NCBI RefSeq assembly: GCF_001006325.2
Contig: NZ_LBIA02000001.1
Span: 1,179,501-1,243,500, forward strand
DNA from: Afipia massiliensis
Lineage (GTDB): Bacteria > Pseudomonadota > Alphaproteobacteria > Rhizobiales > Xanthobacteraceae
Direction of reading: 5' to 3'
Length of the DNA: 64,000 nt
Every line of letters begins with the position of its first letter. Position 1 is the first letter of the stretch. A program made the translations under genes and the position numbers. Under the pieces are notes generated by a model. The model was not told the DNA's origin and searched no databases. It was given only the letters and a program-made list of their open reading frames with translations. Positions 10,729-18,877 of the stretch are shown piece by piece.

Positions 10729-11220
10729 TCAAAAATAAGCGATCGAACGCCCACAGATCGCAACCGCGATCCAGATCGAGATCGATGCCACGGCTGCGGC
10801 GCGCGCCCCCGACGGCAGCAGCGTCAGCGGCGGCAAATCTTTCACCTTCGGTGCAATCAGGATTTCAAACAGCGCGACGTTGAGAAGACCGAGCGCGATC
10901 AAACCGAGCTTGATCTGAAATACACGGTTCACGATGACGTGGCTGGCTTCCGCCGTGAACAGAAACGCGCCGGACACGACGAGACCAGAGAAGCCGGCGA
11001 TTGCGACACGTCGCGCCGCCTTCAGCACGTATCCCGGCGACGTCGCGGACAGCGCGCCGGCCATGCGCAGGTCCATTACCGCAATGGCGCCTGCGAAGAC
11101 CATCAGCGATACGATGTGGCCGACATTGGCGATCATGTAGAGCCAGCGCGACTGCCGGATCGCCGCGCCGAATCCCGAGGCCTCCAGCGCGGCGAAGATC
11201 GCGGGCGCCGCGTCCGTCAT
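10729..11220 (-). CDS. DUF6644-like four-helix membrane protein
   Basis: A 163-residue protein with four hydrophobic segments. The N-terminus (LEASGFGAAIRQSRWLY) followed by a helix with conserved His and an MDLR end (HIVSLMVFAGAIAVMDLR) matches the DUF6644 pattern as I know it. The function is unknown. Its ATG overlaps the stop of the upstream DUF6152 gene by one base, so the two genes are coupled. The His in the second helix might bind a cofactor, but this is a guess. Confidence 0.7.
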   Translation of the reverse strand: MTDAAPAIFAALEASGFGAAIRQSRWLYMIANVGHIVSLMVFAGAIAVMDLRMAGALSATSPGYVLKAARRVAIAGFSGLVVSGAFLFTAEASHVIVNRVFQIKLGLIALGLLNVALFEILIAPKVKDLPPLTLLPSGARAAAVASISIWIAVAICGRSIAYF

Positions 11221-11576
11221 CAGCGCAGCTCGTAAGTCTTGCCGTCCACCGAAATCCGTTCGGCGCGCATCTCATTCATCTCCACGGTCGAGGGATAGCC
11301 ATAGGCGGACACCTTCTTGCCGACGGCAACGACGTCAGCTGGCGCACCGCGTGCGATCATGCGCGACGTCGGCGCCAGCGTCACGGTCCATATCTTGTCA
11401 GGCGCTTTCACCGCGATTGTCGCATGCGGATTTTCGAACGTGCTGGCCAGGATCGATCCTTCGACCGTGATCGGCTTTCCGGCATCGTAACTTCCCCAGC
11501 CATGATGCGCGACCGCAGCCATTGTCGTGACAGCGAGAACGGAAAATCCGGCGATTGCAACCTGGGTATACTTCAT
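11220..11576 (-). CDS. DUF6152 family exported protein
   Basis: A 118-residue secreted protein. A signal peptide (about 1-23) precedes the HHGWGSYD motif (His24, His25 at the mature N-terminus), then a small beta-rich domain with FENPHATIAV and a MRAERISVDGKTYELR end. This is the DUF6152 pattern. Two adjacent histidines at the mature N-terminus suggest metal binding, as in other periplasmic copper proteins, but that is inference. It is coupled to the DUF6644-like gene downstream. Confidence 0.75.
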   Translation of the reverse strand: MKYTQVAIAGFSVLAVTTMAAVAHHGWGSYDAGKPITVEGSILASTFENPHATIAVKAPDKIWTVTLAPTSRMIARGAPADVVAVGKKVSAYGYPSTVEMNEMRAERISVDGKTYELR

Positions 11577-11660
11577 CGGAATGCTCCTGAACGCTCAATC
11601 CAGCTTGAACGATTACCCCTAACGCTCAAATGCGGAAATCGTTTGTTTTTTGCGCGTGGA

Positions 11661-12233
11661 TTACCGCACCACGCCGGATATGAAGCCCGGCTTGCGGCGC
11701 GGCGGCTTGATATGATCCTTCAGGAAACAGCGTGCTGATTTTCCGATGTAGCCGGGCCGCGCATAGGTCCACGCCCGGCACTTTTTGTCGTCGTCGCAGA
11801 CCGCCTTGCAGGTCGCGCCCTTGGGATCGGTCGCCACTTCGACACTGCGGTAGTCGCCGCCGGGCCGGTCGGTCTCGGACTCGAGCGCGCTGTTGCGCGG
11901 CTCGACCACGCCCGCACCGCGTACTCCGGAAACGCAGCAACTGCTCGGCACCCGCGGCGGCACCGCGTTCTTGAGCCAGCAGACCGCGCTGTCATCGCTG
12001 ACGGCGGGATAGTTGAAGCTCCATGCGCGGCAGCGGCGGTCACGCTCGCATTGCAGGGCGCATACGGCGGGATCTCCGGCAGGCAGCAGTATGCGCTGAT
12101 AATCGTTGCCGGGGCGATCGAAACTGGCCTGCGCGTGAACCGGCTGAACACCGGCAAGCCATGCCAGGGCGAGCGCGACAGCGAACGCCACGCAGAAGCT
12201 GATGCATGATCTGAAACTGCAAACTGGAAGCAT
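11661..12233 (-). CDS. Secreted protein with two PAN/Apple-type domains
   Basis: A 190-residue protein. A signal segment (about residues 9-35, ending PVHAQA) precedes two similar cysteine-rich modules, each starting FDRPGNDYQ / TDRPGGDYR and containing C-x-x-x-C and CRAW(S/T) motifs. This is the PAN_4 arrangement, known to bind proteins or carbohydrates outside the cell. It stands alone, with the divergent or intergenic stretches of about 80-130 bases on each side showing nothing else. The ligand is unknown. Confidence 0.8.
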   Translation of the reverse strand: MLPVCSFRSCISFCVAFAVALALAWLAGVQPVHAQASFDRPGNDYQRILLPAGDPAVCALQCERDRRCRAWSFNYPAVSDDSAVCWLKNAVPPRVPSSCCVSGVRGAGVVEPRNSALESETDRPGGDYRSVEVATDPKGATCKAVCDDDKKCRAWTYARPGYIGKSARCFLKDHIKPPRRKPGFISGVVR

Positions 12234-12366
12234 GCCATCGCTTTCAGCGGAGGACGGGCGTGATGAGTCGGGCGGATGCCACTATTCAATCGCCGGGCTG
12301 ATGTATGGCAGATGAACGGCAGATAAATGCGGAACAACATTCTCGTGATGACGAGAACCCGTTGAA

Positions 12367-13737
12367 TTAGTAAGCGTATTCGCTGTACGCGGGATCGACG
12401 GATTGTCCCCAAGGGCCGTTGAATTTCTCGAGCAGCCGTTCAGCCGGGGTATGTCCCGCATCGATGATGTGATCGAGCGGCTCCAGATACCGCGACTCGT
12501 CGCGGCCGAGATGATCTATCCGGCCCCTCCGCGCGAGACCTTTGTGCGCCAGAGCCATGCAGTCCTTGGCAACCTCGAACAGATAGCGGTTGCCGATTTT
12601 TGCCTTGAATCCCAGTCGCGGCACATCATCGCGCAGCGCCTGACGCTCATGCGCGGTCCAGCGCTTGGCGATCTCCCACGCGGCGTCGAGGCTTTCGTCG
12701 TCGTACAGCAAGCCAACCCAGAACGCCGGCAGCGACGGCAACTGCTGCCACGGCACGCCATCGGAGCCGCGCATTTCGAGATAACGCTTCAGGCGCACCT
12801 CGGGGAAAATCGTCGAGAGGTGATTGGCCCAGTCGGACAATGTCGGCTTCTCGCCTGGCATCATCCTGTTCTTGCCGTCGAAGAAATCACGGAACGACGA
12901 TCCTGAGACGTCGATGTAGTCGTCACCGCGCTTGACGAAATACATCGGAACGTCGAGCGCGTAGTCGACCCAGCGCTCGAATCCCATGCCGTCCTCGAAT
13001 GCCCATGGAATCATGCCGGCGCGCGCGTTGTCGGTGTCGCGCCAGATCTCGGAGCGAAACGACAGGAACCCGTTCGGTTTGCCTTCGGTGAACGGCGAGT
13101 TCGCGAACAGCGCGGTGGCCACCGGCTGCAGCGCCACCGACACGCGCAGCTTCTTGACCATGTCCGCTTCCGAACAGAAGTCGAGATTGGTCTGCACCGT
13201 GCAGGTCCGGTACATCATGTCGAGGCCGTACTGGCCGACCTTCGGCATGTAGTTGGTCATGATCCGGTAGCGGCCCTTCGGCATCACCGGCATTTCCTTG
13301 CGCGACCATGACGGGGTCATGCCGAGACCGAGAAATCCGATCCCGAGCGGTGTCGCGACTTCGCGCACCTGTGCCAGATGCGCCATCAATTCGGATGAGG
13401 TCTGATGCACGGTTTCGACCGGCGCGCCAGACAATTCGAACTGGCCGCCGGGCTCCAGCGAAATCGCGCCGCCACCGGTGACGTCGTGCAACCCGATGAT
13501 GTTGCCGTTCTCCATGATCGGATCCCAGCCGAGCAGGAGCTTCATCCCTTCCAGCAAAGCGCCGATGCCGCGCGCGCCCTCATAAGGCACGGGCCTGTGG
13601 CCCTCCAGCGTAAACGGTGTTTTTTCGTGTTCGGTGCCGATGCGGAAATCGGACTTCGGCTTCACGCCGGCCTCCAGCCACGCAACCAGTTCGTCCCGCG
13701 AATCCAGCGGTGTCATATCGATCTGATCACGCGCCAT
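12367..13737 (-). CDS. gshA: Glutamate--cysteine ligase (plant-type GshA)
   Basis: First step of glutathione synthesis: ATP-dependent joining of glutamate and cysteine. It has 456 residues, the length of the plant/alphaproteobacterial class. Family marks are GTEHEK (34-39), the ENGNIIGLHD and GGAISLEPGGQFELSGAP stretches that line the active site, and a tyrosine-rich C-terminus (SEYAY). It lies next to a marR/glutathione S-transferase pair that uses the product. Confidence 0.96.
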   Translation of the reverse strand: MARDQIDMTPLDSRDELVAWLEAGVKPKSDFRIGTEHEKTPFTLEGHRPVPYEGARGIGALLEGMKLLLGWDPIMENGNIIGLHDVTGGGAISLEPGGQFELSGAPVETVHQTSSELMAHLAQVREVATPLGIGFLGLGMTPSWSRKEMPVMPKGRYRIMTNYMPKVGQYGLDMMYRTCTVQTNLDFCSEADMVKKLRVSVALQPVATALFANSPFTEGKPNGFLSFRSEIWRDTDNARAGMIPWAFEDGMGFERWVDYALDVPMYFVKRGDDYIDVSGSSFRDFFDGKNRMMPGEKPTLSDWANHLSTIFPEVRLKRYLEMRGSDGVPWQQLPSLPAFWVGLLYDDESLDAAWEIAKRWTAHERQALRDDVPRLGFKAKIGNRYLFEVAKDCMALAHKGLARRGRIDHLGRDESRYLEPLDHIIDAGHTPAERLLEKFNGPWGQSVDPAYSEYAY

Positions 13738-13837
13738 TAGGACATCCAGACAAGAAGTGTTGATTGATGGGTCTGCGCACGATGCAGGCGGATGTCACGG
13801 ACGCGAGCATCCGTAACCGCGAGAGGTAAAGAAAGGA

Positions 13838-14353
13838 TCATCGGGCCGACGTGATTTCTTTGACGGTTTCTTTGGCGGCTTCTTTCGAGATGGCCACAGC
13901 CTGCGGCGCGCCCGCGCAGCAACCGAGACGATCCAGCAGACCGGCGAGCTTCACCGCGTCGGTATCCGACAGCTTCGAGCCGATGTGCCGTTCGATCGCC
14001 GCGGAATATGAATTCCACATTTTCTTCTGCAGCTCGCGGCCGGCATCGGTGATCTCCACGAACAGGCCGCGCTTGTCCATCTCGCACTCGCGCCGCGCAG
14101 CAAGGCCTTCCTCGACCAGACGATCGATCAGCCGCGACGTCGAGTACTGCGGCAGCAGCATCTGCTTTTCGAGTTCGACGGGGCGCAGCTCTCCGCTTGG
14201 CGCGCGCGACAGCTCAAGCAGCGCATCGTACCAGGCCAGCGGCGGAAACCCGGCCTTCTTGAGATCCTGCTCGACCGCGCCGAGCACCTTGCCCTGAACC
14301 CGCATCAGGCGGATCCAGACCTCTGTCGCCTCGGTAGATGGTTTGCGTTTCAT
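13838..14353 (-). CDS. MarR family transcriptional regulator
   Basis: A 171-residue winged-helix repressor-type protein. The core is RLMRVQGKVLGAVEQDLKKAG, then a recognition helix region (LPQYSTSRLIDRLVEEGLAARR) and a wing (CEMDKRGLFVEIT). It is divergent from the glutathione S-transferase gene with 159 bases between them, an arrangement typical of a local regulator. A perfect inverted repeat in that gap is the likely operator. Probable inducers are thiol-reactive or phenolic compounds, but the sequence does not say which. Confidence 0.9.
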   Translation of the reverse strand: MKRKPSTEATEVWIRLMRVQGKVLGAVEQDLKKAGFPPLAWYDALLELSRAPSGELRPVELEKQMLLPQYSTSRLIDRLVEEGLAARRECEMDKRGLFVEITDAGRELQKKMWNSYSAAIERHIGSKLSDTDAVKLAGLLDRLGCCAGAPQAVAISKEAAKETVKEITSAR

Positions 14354-14414
14354 GGTCTCGTCCGTGCCGGTGGGCTGCCCCAGATCTGCTGGGCTTGCCC
14401 AAGTCTATCCCAAT

Positions 14415-14450
14415 AAATGCAGTTGCATCAATCTTGACATACCTGCATTT
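14415..14450. promoter_or_regulatory. Candidate MarR operator and promoter region
   Basis: In the marR/gst divergent gap a perfect 8-bp inverted repeat, AAATGCAG (14415-14422) and CTGCATTT (14443-14450), flanks a 20-base spacer. A TTGACA hexamer (14434-14439) on the plus strand lies inside the spacer. Binding here would block gst transcription and also bear on marR. No good -10 box could be fixed. Confidence 0.5.
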
Positions 14451-14512
14451 AGGGGGCGGGCATAGGTCTTGCCAATGCCCCAAACTTCAAATTTTAAAAA
14501 GGGATACCTCCC

Positions 14513-15127
14513 ATGAAACTGTATTATTCGCCCGGCGCCTGCTCGCTGTCCCCCCATATCGCCCTGAAAGAGGCCGGACTCCCGTTCGACCTGGTCAGGG
14601 TTGACCTGAAGGCGAAGAAACTCGAGGACGGCAGCGACTACACCCAGATCAATCCGAAGGGCCAGGTGCCGGCGCTCGGCCTCGACAGCGGCGATCTGCT
14701 GACGGAAGGCGCGGTCATCGTCCAGATGATCGCCGATAGTGCGCCGCAGAAGAACCTCGCGCCCGCCGCCGGCTCCACCGAGCGCTACAAGCTGCAGGAA
14801 TGGCTGAATTTCGTCGCCAGCGAGTTGCACAAGAATTTCAGCCCGCTGTTCCAGCCGATCCTGTCCGACGACACCAAGGCGTTCTTCAAGGACCGCCTCA
14901 TGGGCAAGTTCAAGTATATCGATCAGGCCTTGAAGGGCCGGGATTACGTGATGGGCAACCACTTCACCGTGCCGGACGCCTATCTCTTCACGATGCTCGC
15001 CTGGGCCGATCGCACGGGCCTGGACATTTCCGGCCTGCCGAATCTCGTCGCCTACAAGGCGCGCGTCGCCGCGCGGCCGAAGGTGCAGGAAGCGCTTACC
15101 GCCGAGGGGTTGCTGAAGGCGTCCTAA
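14513..15127 (+). CDS. gstA: Glutathione S-transferase, beta class
   Basis: A 204-residue cytosolic enzyme that conjugates glutathione to electrophiles. It has the N-terminal thioredoxin fold starting MKLYYSPGACSLSPHIAL with Cys10, the signature residue of bacterial beta-class GSTs, then NPKGQVPAL (the cis-proline loop) and the all-alpha C-terminal domain ending RVAARPKVQEAL. It is divergent from the MarR gene, which probably controls it. A strong palindromic terminator follows. Confidence 0.95.
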   Translation: MKLYYSPGACSLSPHIALKEAGLPFDLVRVDLKAKKLEDGSDYTQINPKGQVPALGLDSGDLLTEGAVIVQMIADSAPQKNLAPAAGSTERYKLQEWLNFVASELHKNFSPLFQPILSDDTKAFFKDRLMGKFKYIDQALKGRDYVMGNHFTVPDAYLFTMLAWADRTGLDISGLPNLVAYKARVAARPKVQEALTAEGLLKAS

Positions 15128-15151
15128 AACGCGATCACATTCCTGAGAAAG

Positions 15152-15180
15152 AAAAAGGCGGGATCATGATCCCGCCTTTT
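15152..15180. terminator. Bidirectional intrinsic terminator, gst / fadJ
   Basis: A perfect 20-base palindrome (15157-15176) flanked by five A on the left and four T on the right. It works in both directions and separates the convergent gst (plus) and fadJ-type (minus) genes. Confidence 0.9.
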
Positions 15181-15209
15181 GTTTTGTCAGTGCTTGAAGC
15201 GCGCCGTCG

Positions 15210-17423
15210 TTACGCCGCCAGCTTCTTCGGCGGGAAGCGGCCGTAGAACGTCTCGCCCTTGGCCGCCATCTCGATCAGAAGCTTCGGCGGTGTGAAGCGC
15301 GAGCCGTATTTCTTCTCGAGCTTGTGGCAGAGTTCGACGAAGGTCTTGGTGCCCATGAAGTCGATGTAGGACAGCGTGCCGCCGGTGAACGGCGCGAACC
15401 CGAATCCGAGAATCGAGCCGACGTCGGCCTCGCGAGGATCAGTAATCACGTGATCCTCCACGGTGCGCGCGGCTTCCACCGCCTGCACCACAAGGAAACG
15501 CTGCTTCAACTCTTCGACATCCAGCGTATCCGGATCGAGATGCTTCGACTGCAGCGTGCTCAGTTCAGGCCAGAGCTTCTTCTGGCCTTTGCCCTTCTCG
15601 GGATAGTCGTAGAAGCCCTTGCCGTTCTTGCGGCCAAAGCGTCCGCGCTTTTCCACCATCTCGACCAGAAGCGCCTTCTGCTCCGGATCGACGGCCTGCG
15701 GGCCCATGTCGGCCTCGGTTGCCTTGAGAATCTTCAGCGACAGGTCGATGGCGACCTCGTCGTTGAGCGAAAGCGGGCCGACCGGCATGCCGGCCATCTT
15801 GCCGACGTTCTCGATCATCGCAGGCGGCACGCCTTCCTTGAACATCTCGTAGCCTTCCGAGATGTAGCGCAGCACGCAACGGTTGGCGAAGAAGCCGCGC
15901 GAGTCGTTCACCACGATAGGCGTCTTGTTGATCTGCCGCACATAATCCAGCGCGGTGGCGAGCGCCACATCGCCGGTGTTCTTGCCGACGATGATCTCCA
16001 CCAGCATCATCTTCTCGACCGGCGAGAAGAAGTGGATGCCGATGAACTTCGACTGGTCCTTCCATTCTTCGGCCAGCGAATTGATCGGCAGCGTCGAGGT
16101 GTTGGAGGCGAAGATCGCGCCGTCGCGCAGCAGCGGCTGCGCCTTGGCATAAGTCTCGGCCTTGACCTTGCGATCCTCGAACACGGCCTCGATCACGAGA
16201 TCGCATTCCTTGATCGCATTGTAATCCGGCGTGGCCGTGATGCGACCGAGGATGGCGTCGGCCTTGTCCTGTGTCATCCGGCCCTTGGCGATCTGGCCGT
16301 CGAGCATGGTCTTGGCGTGGCCCTTGCCCTTGTCAGCGCTTTCCTGGTCGCGGTCGATCAGCACCACATCGATACCGGCCTGCGCCGACACGAAGCCGAC
16401 GCTCGCGCCCATGAAACCGGCGCCGATGACGGCGAGCTTCTTCACTTTGGTGGGCGGCACGTTCTGCGGACGGCGCGCGCCCTTGTTGAGTTCCTGCATC
16501 GACACGAACAGAGAGCGGATCATCGCCGCCGCTTCCTTCGAACGAAGGATCTTCGAGAAGTAACGCGACTCGACGCGCAGCGCTGCGTCCATCGGCAGCT
16601 GTAGGCCTTCATAGACGCACTGCATGATGGCGCGCGCGGCCGGGTAGTTGTCGTAAGTCTCGCGGCGCAGGATCGCGTTCGCCGGCGGGAAGAACTGCAT
16701 GCCGGCCTTGGAGTAGACCGGGCCGCCGGGCAGCTTGAAGCCCTTTTCATCCCACGGCGCCACGGCCTTGCCGCCTGCCTTGATCCAGTCCTTCGCGGTC
16801 TTGATCAGATCGGCTGCGGGAACCACTGCGCCGACGATGCCGGACGCCTTGGCCTTTTTCAGATCGATGGCGTCGCCCTTGAGCAGCATCTGCAAGGCGT
16901 CCATCGGCTGGATCATGCGCGGAAGCCGCTGGGTGCCGCCGCCGCCGGGGAACAGGCCGACCTTGATTTCGGGCAGGCCGAGGCGGGTCTTGGGATTGTC
17001 CGACGCGACACGGTAGTGACAGGCCAGCGCCAGTTCGAACGCGCCGCCGAAGGCGAGGCCATTGATCGCAGCAACCCATGGCTTGCCGCTAGTCTCGATG
17101 TTGCGCAGCGCCTGCGACAATTTTCGGACTTCGTCGAAGACGTACTTGTTGGCGACTTCCTCGCCCTTGGCTTTCAGCAATTCGAGATAGGCGCGGTTCA
17201 TGCCTTCCAGCATGGTCAGGTCCGCGCCGCCGGAGAACGCTTCCTTGCCGGAGGTGATGACGACGCCCTTGATCGCGGCATCCTTGGTGGTCGCCTCCAC
17301 AATGGCGGCGAGTTCGTTGTTGGTGGTTTCGTCCAGCACGTTCATCGACTTGCCGGGAATGTCCCACGTCACCAGTGCAATGCCGTCGGCGTCGGTCTCA
17401 ACCTTGAAATTCTTGTAAGTCAT
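15210..17423 (-). CDS. fadJ: Bifunctional enoyl-CoA hydratase / 3-hydroxyacyl-CoA dehydrogenase
   Basis: A 737-residue fusion enzyme catalysing the middle two steps of beta-oxidation. The crotonase domain (about 1-200) carries SGKEAFSGGADL; the NAD-binding domain starts near residue 328 with the dinucleotide motif GAGFMG and continues into the two C-terminal dehydrogenase domains (NDSRGFFANR, GFYDY). The ATG at 17423 (MTYKNFKVE) is the family start; 50 codons of open frame upstream run through a hairpin repeat and are rejected. It follows a thiolase gene, as expected of a beta-oxidation operon. It may equally be called FadB-type. Confidence 0.95.
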   Translation of the reverse strand: MTYKNFKVETDADGIALVTWDIPGKSMNVLDETTNNELAAIVEATTKDAAIKGVVITSGKEAFSGGADLTMLEGMNRAYLELLKAKGEEVANKYVFDEVRKLSQALRNIETSGKPWVAAINGLAFGGAFELALACHYRVASDNPKTRLGLPEIKVGLFPGGGGTQRLPRMIQPMDALQMLLKGDAIDLKKAKASGIVGAVVPAADLIKTAKDWIKAGGKAVAPWDEKGFKLPGGPVYSKAGMQFFPPANAILRRETYDNYPAARAIMQCVYEGLQLPMDAALRVESRYFSKILRSKEAAAMIRSLFVSMQELNKGARRPQNVPPTKVKKLAVIGAGFMGASVGFVSAQAGIDVVLIDRDQESADKGKGHAKTMLDGQIAKGRMTQDKADAILGRITATPDYNAIKECDLVIEAVFEDRKVKAETYAKAQPLLRDGAIFASNTSTLPINSLAEEWKDQSKFIGIHFFSPVEKMMLVEIIVGKNTGDVALATALDYVRQINKTPIVVNDSRGFFANRCVLRYISEGYEMFKEGVPPAMIENVGKMAGMPVGPLSLNDEVAIDLSLKILKATEADMGPQAVDPEQKALLVEMVEKRGRFGRKNGKGFYDYPEKGKGQKKLWPELSTLQSKHLDPDTLDVEELKQRFLVVQAVEAARTVEDHVITDPREADVGSILGFGFAPFTGGTLSYIDFMGTKTFVELCHKLEKKYGSRFTPPKLLIEMAAKGETFYGRFPPKKLAA

Positions 17424-17474
17424 GTGTTCGCTCCCTTGATGCCAGCTGCCGTCAGGCGCGGCGGGTTGTCTCTG

Positions 17475-17583
17475 CTCCCCTCCCCCTTGCGGGGAGGGGT
17501 CGGGGGTGGGGTTGCTCTTGTGATCGAAAGCACCCCACCCCGGCTCACTTCGTTCGCCGACCCTCCCCCTCAAGGGGAGGGTG
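17475..17583. repeat. Triple-hairpin palindromic repeat in the fad operon
   Basis: Three consecutive perfect 9-bp stems lie in about 110 bases: 17477-17485/17491-17499, 17503-17511/17533-17541 and 17560-... 17568/17574-17582. All are C/G-only tracts with single A/T interruptions. This is the form of the common Nitrobacteraceae intergenic repeat. It sits between the thiolase and fadJ genes of one operon, so it is transcribed and could tune or protect the mRNA. Confidence 0.8.
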
Positions 17584-17589
17584 AAGACC

Positions 17590-18798
17590 TCAAACGCGCT
17601 CGATGATGGTCGCAGTGCCCATGCCGCCGCCGATGCACAGCGTGACGAGAGCGGTGGACTTGTTGGTGCGCTCGAGTTCGTCGAGCACGGTGCCGAGGAT
17701 CATCGCGCCGGTCGCGCCGAGCGGGTGGCCCATCGCGATCGCGCCGCCATTGACGTTGATCTTGTCGTTGTCGATCTCGAAAGCCTGAATGTAGCGCAGA
17801 ACCACCGAGGCGAAGGCCTCGTTGAGTTCGAACAGGTCGATATCCGACAATTTCATGCCGGAACGCTCTAGGACCTTCTTGGTGACATCGACCGGGCCGG
17901 TCAGCATCATCGCGGGCTCGGAACCGATGTTCGCGAACGCGCGAATCTTCGCACGCGGCTTCAGGCCACGCTTCTTGCCGGCTTCCGCGCTGCCAAGCAG
18001 CACAGCACCTGCGCCGTCGACAATGCCCGACGAGTTGCCGGCGTGATGCACGTAGTTGACCGCCTCGATTTCCGGATGCGACTGCACAGCAACGGCGTCA
18101 AAACCACCCATCGCGCCCATCGCCGCGAATGATGCCTGCAACTGGCCGAGTGACTGCATCGTGGTCGAAGGACGCATATGCTCGTCCTTGTCGAGAATGG
18201 TCAGACCGTTGATGTCTTTCACCGGAATCACGGAATTCTTGAAGCGGCCTTCGTCCCACGCCTTGGCGGCGCGCTGCTGGCTTTGCACCGCGTAAGCATC
18301 AACGTTGTCGCGGGAGAAACCGTACTTGGTGGCGATCAGATCCGCCGATACACCCTGCGGCATGAAATAGCTCGGCACCGCCATCGACGGGTCCATCGGC
18401 CACGATGCGCCCGAAGAGAGAATACCCACGCGGCTCATGGATTCCGCGCCGCCGCCGATGGTCATCTCGTGCTGGCCGGACATCACCTGCGCGGCTGCGA
18501 AATTCACCGCATCGAGGCCCGACGCGCAGAAGCGGCTGATCTGGATGCCCGGAACCGATTCACCTAAGCCCGCATTCAGCGCCGCGAAGCGCGCGATATC
18601 GCCGCCAGCTTCGCCAATCGGATCGACCACACCGAGGATCACGTCGTCGATGGTGTCGGGCGCGATGTTGTTGCGTTCCTTGAGGGCCTTCAGCGGCGCA
18701 GTCGCCAGCGCCAGCGCCGTCACCTCATGCAGCGAACCATCGGATTTGCCTTTGCCGCGTGGCGTGCGCACGTGATCGTAGATAAATGCCTCTGGCAT
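17590..18798 (-). CDS. fadA: Acetyl-CoA C-acyltransferase (beta-ketothiolase)
   Basis: A 402-residue thiolase that cleaves 3-ketoacyl-CoA to acetyl-CoA and a shortened acyl-CoA. The nucleophile Cys91 lies in [11 protein letters not shown], the GHPLGATGA motif carries the catalytic His near residue 358, and the second cysteine Cys388 lies in CIGGGMG. It is the middle gene of the operon, between the acyl-CoA dehydrogenase and the FadJ-type gene. Degradative rather than biosynthetic use is inferred from this context. Confidence 0.95.
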   Translation of the reverse strand: MPEAFIYDHVRTPRGKGKSDGSLHEVTALALATAPLKALKERNNIAPDTIDDVILGVVDPIGEAGGDIARFAALNAGLGESVPGIQISRFCASGLDAVNFAAAQVMSGQHEMTIGGGAESMSRVGILSSGASWPMDPSMAVPSYFMPQGVSADLIATKYGFSRDNVDAYAVQSQQRAAKAWDEGRFKNSVIPVKDINGLTILDKDEHMRPSTTMQSLGQLQASFAAMGAMGGFDAVAVQSHPEIEAVNYVHHAGNSSGIVDGAGAVLLGSAEAGKKRGLKPRAKIRAFANIGSEPAMMLTGPVDVTKKVLERSGMKLSDIDLFELNEAFASVVLRYIQAFEIDNDKINVNGGAIAMGHPLGATGAMILGTVLDELERTNKSTALVTLCIGGGMGTATIIERV

Positions 18799-18877
18799 GA
18801 CGCCCTCCTGGAAAATTTTGATTGAAGAAGTGTGATCGGAAGCTCGCGCCGGACACCGGCGCGAGGAATTTCAACCG

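Noticed and set aside
17424..17573. 50-codon upstream extension of the FadJ-type protein
   Set aside because: It reads through the triple-hairpin repeat and gives a Pro/Gly-rich leader foreign to the family.
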